From: Thermoplasmatales archaeon UBA582
Lineage (GTDB): Archaea > Thermoplasmatota > Thermoplasmata > Thermoplasmatales > Thermoplasmataceae
Direction: 5' to 3'
Length of the DNA stretch: 6,217 nt
Assembly: GCA_002502705.1 (NCBI GenBank)
Contig: DAQB01000129.1
Coordinates: 1,581-7,797 of the forward strand
The position numbers and the translations under genes were made by a program. The notes beneath the pieces are model-generated. The model was not told the DNA's origin, searched no databases, and saw only the letters and a program-made list of their open reading frames with translations. This document shows positions 1 through 4,678 of the stretch, in pieces (the first letter of the stretch is position 1; each line of letters starts with the position of its first letter).

Positions 1-1067
1 CCAGCCATGACCTGTGGACCCCGCACACAGAGCTCTCCGACCTGGCCATCTGGTAGTAAAGTACCATTATCGTCAAAAGCCCTGACTTCAGTCATTGGGA
101 GAGGTCTGCCGACGAAGTCCGGTTCATAATAATTGAGTTTTGCAACCGTGATTTGTGGCGCGGATTCTGTCATCCCCCATCCGACATTTATGATCTTACC
201 GGTTTTTTCGTAAAATTTATTGAGTGTAGGTTCCAGTAATTTTGCACCGGAACTGAAGAATACCTTTATACTTTGTAGTTCCTCTTTCCCGATATTATCA
301 TCCTTGTTCAGGTAATTGTAGACAGTTGGAACTGCTACCAGAACTGTAACTTTATTTTCCCTGATCTCCCTGATCATCTGTTCCAGATCAAACTTCCTCA
401 TAATAACAAGTTTAGATTTAGAATACATCGCCACATTCATTATGCAGTTAAGTCCACCCGAGTGTGTTGCGGGCAATAGTTGGAGAAACGTCTCTTTACC
501 GGGTTTCAGAGACCAGGTCTCGGATAAACTCCTCACAACGTGATGTATATTTTTATGCGAGAGCACAACACCTTTGGGGATACCGGTTGTTCCGCCGGTA
601 AAAAGTATCATGGCAGGATCGGATTCCTCCCTGGAAATTTTCTTTTTAACTGGATTTATTGACTCAATCCATTCCCGGAATGATGTGTTAACGATTATTC
701 TCAATCCATTAAATCCATCGAAGAAATGTGACTTCCCATCAAATACGAATGACAATTCCGGAGAGGTTTTCATCAAAATTTCGGCAACCTCGGTAGTACT
801 GGATCTGAAATCTATAGGAACAGCAATTCCCCCGGCTCTGATTGTTGCATACAGAACCACAAAAAACTCCCAGGAATTTGGAAGGAAAATAGCAACACTT
901 GCTTCTCTGCTTCTTATTCTATCAGAAATGAATGAAGAAAGTCTTGAAACAAGATTGTCGATCTCAGCATAAGAGAATATTTTCCCTTGGTCAATCAGGC
1001 AGGTTGAATCCGGATCATCACTCTTGATAAAATCATCGATGAAGCCTGTCTTTCCAGTCCCTTCCAC
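1..1067 (-). CDS. Acyl-CoA ligase (AMP-forming acyl-CoA synthetase), 3' end outside window
   Basis: This enzyme activates a carboxylic acid with ATP to an acyl-adenylate and then to the CoA thioester, in the cytoplasm. I translated the minus strand by hand: 355 codons are open from GTG 1067 to the window edge. The ANL-superfamily signatures come in order: the phosphate-binding loop TGGTTGIPKG at residues 157-166, a LPATHSGG segment near 199-205, the adenine-binding GWGMTES at 296-302, and GELCVRGPQVMA at 344-355. The C-terminal part, with the ribose-binding Asp and catalytic Lys, is not in the window; relatives run to about 500-550 residues. Starts: GTG 1112 would add 15 residues and is the most upstream possible one (in-frame stop at 1119-1121). 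I prefer GTG 1067, because a strong TATA box lies about 25 bases upstream and the extra residues would be encoded by that box. The substrate (fatty, aryl or other acid) cannot be read from the sequence. The family call is firm; the start is moderate. Confidence 0.9.
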   Translation of the reverse strand, partial: MEGTGKTGFIDDFIKSDDPDSTCLIDQGKIFSYAEIDNLVSRLSSFISDRIRSREASVAIFLPNSWEFFVVLYATIRAGGIAVPIDFRSSTTEVAEILMKTSPELSFVFDGKSHFFDGFNGLRIIVNTSFREWIESINPVKKKISREESDPAMILFTGGTTGIPKGVVLSHKNIHHVVRSLSETWSLKPGKETFLQLLPATHSGGLNCIMNVAMYSKSKLVIMRKFDLEQMIREIRENKVTVLVAVPTVYNYLNKDDNIGKEELQSIKVFFSSGAKLLEPTLNKFYEKTGKIINVGWGMTESAPQITVAKLNYYEPDFVGRPLPMTEVRAFDDNGTLLPDGQVGELCVRGPQVMA

Positions 1068-1082
1068 CTGTGGATAGTTACG

Positions 1083-1100
1083 ATTTAAATATATATATTT
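1083..1100 (-). promoter_or_regulatory. TATA-box promoter for the acyl-CoA ligase
   Basis: On the minus strand an 18-base A/T-only run reads AAATATATATATTTAAAT, an excellent archaeal TATA box. Its centre is about 25 bases upstream of GTG 1067, which would make transcription begin at or next to that codon (a leaderless mRNA). This supports GTG 1067 over GTG 1112 and suggests that the ligase is transcribed independently of the DUF35 gene upstream of it. The start site is inferred from spacing only. Confidence 0.55.
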
Positions 1101-1149
1101 TTTCGACGCCACAAGTAATCAACCTGCAAATTGCAAAGGAGCATGAAAG

Positions 1150-1171
1150 AGAAAGACTGTCGATTCTTTCT
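1150..1171 (-). terminator. Possible hairpin/terminator after the DUF35 gene
   Basis: A perfect inverted repeat (AGAAAGA, 8-base loop, TCTTTCT) starts six bases after the DUF35 stop codon. On the minus strand it is followed by a pyrimidine-rich stretch (TCTCTTTC, then CTCCTTT). Archaeal termination relies mainly on U-rich tracts, so the hairpin may instead protect the mRNA 3' end, or be chance. The stem is A/T-rich and not very stable. Confidence 0.3.
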
Positions 1172-1177
1172 GCATGA

Positions 1178-1582
1178 TCAGGATATTTTAAAACCGGGCA
1201 GTCCTATGTCACCCGCATCCAGTGGATCTAAGAAAACCTGCTGCCCTATTCTGGCGTTGTGATCCTTCAATCTTCCGTATATCCTAACTCCATCTTCAAG
1301 TTCGACAGAAGCAATCAGATAAGGCAATTCTGATTCAAATTCCTTTGAATTCATTATAACCCTCTTGATTAGGGTAAACGAGTAAATTTTCCCTTTTCCG
1401 CTGGATTCTTTCCAACCTAGATTGATTGAACCACATTTAACACAGATCGGCCTTGGATAAAATTGTAAATTCTTGCAATCATTGCATTGCTGAACAAGGA
1501 GTTTTCCATCTTTAAGACCGGTAAACAGCGCTGAATTGACCCCATCCATCTCTGGCTTTGGCTTCATCTCTGACGACATCAT
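1178..1582 (-). CDS. DUF35 Zn-ribbon/OB-fold protein (acyl-CoA-binding, thiolase-associated type)
   Basis: This small cytoplasmic protein has 134 residues, the usual length of the family. It shows a rubredoxin-like zinc ribbon with paired cysteines C33-x2-C36 and C47-x2-C50, preceded by an N-terminal helix region (about 15-31). An OB-fold half follows (about 58-127), including the family-like stretch GKIYSFTLIKR and the ending VFLDPLD. In archaea, members form complexes with acetoacetyl-CoA thiolase and HMG-CoA synthase or with other thiolase-like enzymes, and are thought to bind or channel the acyl-CoA. No thiolase gene is in this window; the next gene downstream is an acyl-CoA ligase. Two adjacent ATG codons (1582 and 1579) are possible starts, and a TATA box about 22-25 bases upstream suggests a leaderless transcript. 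The family call is strong; the partner enzyme is unknown. Confidence 0.88.
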   Translation of the reverse strand: MMSSEMKPKPEMDGVNSALFTGLKDGKLLVQQCNDCKNLQFYPRPICVKCGSINLGWKESSGKGKIYSFTLIKRVIMNSKEFESELPYLIASVELEDGVRIYGRLKDHNARIGQQVFLDPLDAGDIGLPGFKIS

Positions 1583-1599
1583 ACGGTAATGCTCTGATC

Positions 1600-1612
1600 A
1601 TTTAAGAATTAT
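1600..1612 (-). promoter_or_regulatory. TATA-box promoter for the DUF35 gene
   Basis: The minus strand reads AATTCTTAAAT, preceded by GAAAT, which resembles a BRE plus TATA box. Its centre lies about 22-25 bases upstream of the double ATG at 1582/1579, as expected for a leaderless mRNA. The box is less perfect than that of the ligase. Confidence 0.45.
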
Positions 1613-1652
1613 TTCACCAGCCAGTGTTTTAAGGATTTTAGTAAATGTAATG

Positions 1653-1664
1653 TATTTAAAAATA
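1653..1664 (+). promoter_or_regulatory. TATA-box promoter for the FAD/[2Fe-2S]/SDR operon
   Basis: TATTTAAAAATA is a good archaeal TATA box. Standard spacing would put the transcription start near 1685, giving a 5' leader of roughly 45-50 bases before ATG 1734. A weaker TATA-like run near 1702-1710 (AAGTAATAT) would instead give a leaderless start at about 1733. The sequence alone does not decide between them. Confidence 0.45.
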
Positions 1665-1668
1665 AGCA

Positions 1669-1691
1669 TTATCAAAGGACATTGTTGATAA
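1669..1691. promoter_or_regulatory. Inverted repeat TTATCAA-N9-TTGATAA, candidate operator
   Basis: Perfect 7-base arms flank a 9-base spacer, with the centre at about 1680. The repeat starts five bases after the TATA box and covers the predicted transcription start, where a dimeric archaeal repressor would block polymerase. The half-site centres are 16 bases apart, about one and a half helical turns. No regulator gene is in the window, and a chance repeat of this size in A/T-rich DNA is possible. Confidence 0.35.
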
Positions 1692-1733
1692 ACGGATTGC
1701 AAAGTAATATGAACTAGGATAAGTTCTTTGATT

Positions 1734-2606
1734 ATGCCTTTAAACGCGAATGTCAAGGATTATCTAAAGCCAGAAAACCTGGAAGAGGCATGTGATTTCC
1801 TCAGAGAGAATGAGGATGCAATGCCTGTAGCAGGTGGCACCGGGATATCTATCTTTATGAACAAGGGTCTTATGAGCAACGTGAGAAGCCTGGTTGATCT
1901 TGACGGACTGGGGTTATCCTTCAGTAAAAAAAATAATGATTCATTAGAGATAGGTTCAATGACAAAGCTTGCAGACATGATCCAGTTTACCCGGGACCTC
2001 AATATCGCAAGGACTGCTTTACTATCAATACCCAAGGAAATTAGAAATTTAGGCACTTTAGGAGGACAGGTTTTTACTGCATATCCTGCCTTTGATATGT
2101 CAGTTTGTCTTCTTGCACTTGGAGCTACAGTGAATATCTATGATGGTTCCTCAAATAAATCGATAGCACTGGAAGAACTATACTCAGGAATGTTTCAACC
2201 AAATATACCACCTGGTGGTATTATCAAATCTGTGCTGATTCCACTAAACAAATTCAACAATACGCATTATGTAAAGATAGGAAAAACAGGTCACGGCTTC
2301 AGCGATATAAGTTTCGGGTTATCTGCAGACTTCAGAGACGGAACAATTAATAAAATTGCGATAGCGATAGGTGGCGGTTCGCTTGAGTCGGAGCCTGTCA
2401 GGTTATCATCTGTAGAAGAGAGATTAAATGGAATGGAACTAACAAAAGATAGGATAGACGAGGCTTTTGCATTGGTTAATGAAAGCAAATCCATAGAATT
2501 CAGGTCGGATGAGAGGACAAGCGCGGATTTCAGGAAACACACACTTGCAGTACATATCAGGCGGGTTCTTACAGATTTCCAGAGCAGGGGGGGCATGTTG
2601 AAATGA
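1734..2606 (+). CDS. FAD-binding (medium) subunit of a CO dehydrogenase/xanthine oxidase-family enzyme, CoxM/CutB type
   Basis: This subunit normally carries FAD and passes electrons from the [2Fe-2S] subunit to an acceptor in a molybdenum hydroxylase. The protein has 290 residues, the typical size. FAD-binding features are AGGTG at 33-37, RNLGTLGG at 104-111 and PAFD at 118-121. The C-terminal domain ends with RTSADFRKH at 261-269 and IRRVL, as in CoxM relatives. There are only two Cys (20 and 125), so the extra [4Fe-4S] cluster of the 4-hydroxybenzoyl-CoA reductase flavin subunit is absent. ATG 1734 is chosen; TTG 1728 is a possible alternative start, and an in-frame stop at 1710-1712 excludes anything longer. 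An AGGATAAG element at 1716-1723 could be a weak ribosome site. The stop overlaps the next start as ATGA. No molybdopterin-binding large subunit is encoded nearby. The substrate is unknown: CO, aldehyde (glyceraldehyde oxidoreductase) and aromatic CoA esters are all possible for the family. Confidence 0.9.
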   Translation: MPLNANVKDYLKPENLEEACDFLRENEDAMPVAGGTGISIFMNKGLMSNVRSLVDLDGLGLSFSKKNNDSLEIGSMTKLADMIQFTRDLNIARTALLSIPKEIRNLGTLGGQVFTAYPAFDMSVCLLALGATVNIYDGSSNKSIALEELYSGMFQPNIPPGGIIKSVLIPLNKFNNTHYVKIGKTGHGFSDISFGLSADFRDGTINKIAIAIGGGSLESEPVRLSSVEERLNGMELTKDRIDEAFALVNESKSIEFRSDERTSADFRKHTLAVHIRRVLTDFQSRGGMLK

Positions 2607-3178
2607 AAAACCAGAAGAAGATTAATTTTATACTGAACGGTGAAAGGATCAGCACATCATTCAAACCAGGAGAAAGTGCACTTGATATTATTAGAGAAAG
2701 GCTCGGTATTACTGCGGTAAAGCAGGGATGCGAAGGCGAGGGCTGTGGCGCCTGCACGTTAATAGTTGATGACAGGGCTGTCTATTCATGCATGATGCCA
2801 TCGTTCAGGCTTAATGGTAGAAGGGTTGAAACCGCAGAGAACATTCCAATAACAGGTGATAAGAACCATATACAGAAAAATTTCATGGACAACTGGGCCT
2901 TCCAGTGTGGCTACTGCACTCCAGGTTTTGTGAACGCCATTGAGTCAATGATCAGGGAAGCCAGGGATAAGGCCGAAATCAATACCAATTTCAACGGAAA
3001 CCTCGATGACTTCGTAAAGGACGGCCTGAATGGGCACATATGCAGATGCACAGGGTACCTGCCAATAATCGAATCAGCAAAGAAATCCATAAAGGATTCG
3101 CTTAAATTGCAGGATGAATCGAGCAACAATCAGGACAACATGGATGCATCAGACGAGCGGGAAGATGTTATACCATGA
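2603..3178 (+). CDS. [2Fe-2S]-binding (small) subunit, CoxS/CutC type, with enlarged loop and acidic tail
   Basis: This is the electron-transfer subunit with two [2Fe-2S] clusters, 191 residues against the usual 155-170. The N-terminal plant-ferredoxin-like cluster is held by C43, C48, C51 (QGCEGEGCGAC) and C63. The C-terminal helical-bundle cluster is held by C102, C105 (QCGYC) and C147, C149 (CRCTGY). All eight ligands and Gln101, next to the molybdopterin in relatives, are present, so the protein should be functional. Two oddities: 41 residues separate C105 from C147, against about 31 in CoxS as I remember it, the extra ones lying around residues 122-140; and after residue 170 there is a hydrophilic acidic tail rich in Asp, Glu, Asn and Ser. 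The start overlaps the coxM-like stop (ATGA), and a G-rich stretch 13-19 bases upstream may serve the ribosome. The stop in turn overlaps the SDR start. The family is certain, the substrate unknown. Confidence 0.93.
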   Translation: MKNQKKINFILNGERISTSFKPGESALDIIRERLGITAVKQGCEGEGCGACTLIVDDRAVYSCMMPSFRLNGRRVETAENIPITGDKNHIQKNFMDNWAFQCGYCTPGFVNAIESMIREARDKAEINTNFNGNLDDFVKDGLNGHICRCTGYLPIIESAKKSIKDSLKLQDESSNNQDNMDASDEREDVIP

Positions 3179-3945
3179 AAATGAAGGATAGGGTCGTTAT
3201 TGTGACCGGAGGCAGTTCCGGAATCGGGAAGGCAGCATCCATATCCTTCGCGAAAGAAGGTGCCGTGGTAATTGTTGCGGACAAGATTGCAAATCCAAGG
3301 GAAGGTGGAAAAGACACGGTATCAGAAATTCTTGACATGGGTGGAATATCAATATTCAGGAAAACAGACATGACAGCAGAAAAAGAGGTGTCTGAACTCT
3401 TTGATTTCGTTGTCAGTAAATACGGAAAGGTGGATGTTGTTGTCAATAATGCAGCGATCTCGCTTAACAAAAGTGTGCTTGACACTTCTGCAGATGAATT
3501 TATGCAAGTTATCGATAACAACCTGAAGAGTGCATTTTTAGGCTGTAAATACGCAATAAAGCACATGCTGGGTAGAAAACAGGGCAGGATAGTTAATATA
3601 GGGTCAAATTTTTCATTTGTAGGGCGAGCAAATCTCTCTGCATATGTAGCCTCCAAGGCTGGAATCACAGGCCTTACCAGGGCACTGGCTGTAGAAACTG
3701 CCGCGCATGGTATTAATGTAAATGCAGTATGTCCTGGTGGAACCAGAACAGAAGCAACCAGGTCACTTTTAGAGGACCCAGCAAGCCTTGCGGAACTTGG
3801 AAGGAATATACCGCTTAGGAAGGGAGGCAAATTCATTATGGAGCCACAGGATGTTGCGAGAGCAATTGTATTCCTGGCAAGTGATGATGCTGAAATGATA
3901 ACTGGATCATCTCTTCTGGTGGATGCCGGGTGGGATGCCTGGTAG
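3175..3945 (+). CDS. Short-chain dehydrogenase/reductase (classical SDR, probably NAD-dependent)
   Basis: This is a 256-residue classical SDR that should oxidise an alcohol or reduce a carbonyl with a nicotinamide cofactor. It has the Rossmann glycine motif TGGSSGIG at 11-18 and Asp36 at the end of the second strand (favouring NAD over NADP). NNAA follows at 91-94, with the catalytic tetrad Asn116, Ser144, Tyr157 and Lys161 (YVASK). CPGG at 187-190 and the ending GSSLLVDAGW are also typical. The family includes 3-oxoacyl reductases, sugar dehydrogenases and hydroxyacyl dehydrogenases; the sequence does not tell which. The start overlaps the [2Fe-2S] gene stop by ATGA, so it is surely co-translated with it; a second Met at residue 3 is an alternative. 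Its place is where a molybdopterin large subunit might be expected, which suggests, without proof, that it acts on the substrate or product of the same enzyme system. Confidence 0.92.
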   Translation: MKMKDRVVIVTGGSSGIGKAASISFAKEGAVVIVADKIANPREGGKDTVSEILDMGGISIFRKTDMTAEKEVSELFDFVVSKYGKVDVVVNNAAISLNKSVLDTSADEFMQVIDNNLKSAFLGCKYAIKHMLGRKQGRIVNIGSNFSFVGRANLSAYVASKAGITGLTRALAVETAAHGINVNAVCPGGTRTEATRSLLEDPASLAELGRNIPLRKGGKFIMEPQDVARAIVFLASDDAEMITGSSLLVDAGWDAW

Positions 3946-4063
3946 TATCCACATAACGATTCCCAGAAGGAAAATTTGCCTCTATTGGATCAATATTATA
4001 TTCGTCTCTAATGGTGAAAAGTTAACCTTAATTTTTGTAAAATATCTGGATTTACAATGTTAT
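3946..4063. other. Convergent intergenic spacer between the SDR and iorB genes
   Basis: This A/T-rich 118-base region lies between two converging transcription units. It contains a T5 tract at 4032-4036 that could end plus-strand transcription and an inverted repeat at 4035-4057. An imperfect palindrome around 3966-3984 (GGAAAATTTGCC core) is weak. I see no gene in it. Confidence 0.5.
4035..4057 (-). terminator. Possible hairpin/terminator after iorB
   Basis: The perfect inverted repeat TTGTAAA-N9-TTTACAA starts six bases after the iorB stop codon. On the minus strand it is followed by an A-rich run and then AACTTTTC. The stem is weak, and no strong U-tract follows on that strand. It may be a 3'-end structure, part of a bidirectional termination zone, or chance. 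Confidence 0.3.
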
Positions 4064-4675
4064 TCAGCTAGCATCCTGCTTCAATTCAGAACTGATTTCA
4101 TTGAATGCAGAAAATCCCTTCTCCAGTGCAGTTCTGTTGATAATATATGCATTTCCGCTGAATCTTCTGGAGATAGCAGCAAGCATGTCATCCATCTCAA
4201 AAGGGAAAATGCCTGATGCCATGGCGGCCCCCAGCAGAACTACATTCGAGGCACGGTAGTCACCACAACTCTCAGCCAGGGAAACAGATTCAATGAAGCA
4301 GGCTCTTACATTACCATCTGAAAGGAGCATTTTCTTTATGTCAGGATAATCCTGCCTCCGGATGCCAAGTGAAACTGGTGGAATTTTTTCTGATCCTACA
4401 ATGCAGAGCCCGTTTCTCGCCAATTTTGAAATGTTCCTTAAAGATTCCATAGATTCGAGTGCTATTATCATGTCCGCTCCCATTTCCGGTATCATGGATC
4501 CTTTCCCCTCTCCTATCCTGATATCCACGAATACACTTCCGCCTCTCTGTGCCAGACCGTGTATTTCGGACATAACAACATTGTGCCCGCACACAATTGA
4601 CGCATCAGAAATCAGCAAACCTGCGGTTATGACTCCCTGGCCGCCCACACCACATACCCTGATATTTAAAGTCAT
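4064..4675 (-). CDS. iorB: Indolepyruvate:ferredoxin oxidoreductase, beta subunit
   Basis: This is the small subunit of IorAB, which oxidatively decarboxylates indolepyruvate and other aryl-pyruvates, formed by transamination of Trp, Phe or Tyr, to aryl-acetyl-CoA with reduction of ferredoxin. It has 203 residues, close to the usual 190-215, and carries the pyruvate/ketoisovalerate oxidoreductase gamma domain. Seen directly are CGVGGQGVITAG at 8-19 and SEIHGLAQRGG at 36-46, both hallmarks of IorB, and a conserved-looking NVVLLGAA at 144-151. The start ATG lies three bases after the iorA stop, with GGTGA eight bases upstream as a good ribosome site inside the iorA end, so the two genes form an operon. 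The partner gene directly upstream makes the assignment firm. Aryl-pyruvate specificity is inferred from family membership. Confidence 0.94.
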   Translation of the reverse strand: MTLNIRVCGVGGQGVITAGLLISDASIVCGHNVVMSEIHGLAQRGGSVFVDIRIGEGKGSMIPEMGADMIIALESMESLRNISKLARNGLCIVGSEKIPPVSLGIRRQDYPDIKKMLLSDGNVRACFIESVSLAESCGDYRASNVVLLGAAMASGIFPFEMDDMLAAISRRFSGNAYIINRTALEKGFSAFNEISSELKQDAS

Positions 4676-4678
4676 TTC

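Larger units (their letters stand above)
1583..1733. other. Divergent intergenic control region
   Basis: This 151-base stretch separates the DUF35 gene (minus) from the coxM-like operon (plus). It holds one TATA box in each direction (about 1604 and 1658) and a 7+7 inverted repeat at 1669-1691, all listed separately. I see no small gene in it. Confidence 0.6.

Noticed and set aside
570..599. Gly instead of Ser in the ligase phosphate loop (TGGTTG rather than TSGTTG)
   Set aside because: This is a common variant within functional acyl-CoA ligases, so not a sign of lost activity.
574..972. Plus-strand open frame of 132 codons
   Set aside because: It lies antisense to the acyl-CoA ligase, whose minus-strand translation shows clear family motifs; the plus-strand product has none.
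3168..3836. Minus-strand open frame of 222 codons opposite the SDR
   Set aside because: The plus-strand SDR has a complete catalytic tetrad and operon overlap; the antisense product has no recognisable motif and is a shadow.
3966..3984. Imperfect palindrome around GGAAAATTTGCC after the SDR gene
   Set aside because: Mismatched and short, with no T-tract directly after it; too weak to call a terminator.
3923..4216. Plus-strand frame spanning the SDR end, the spacer and the iorB end
   Set aside because: It overlaps both real genes, has no ribosome site or motif, and crosses likely termination signals.
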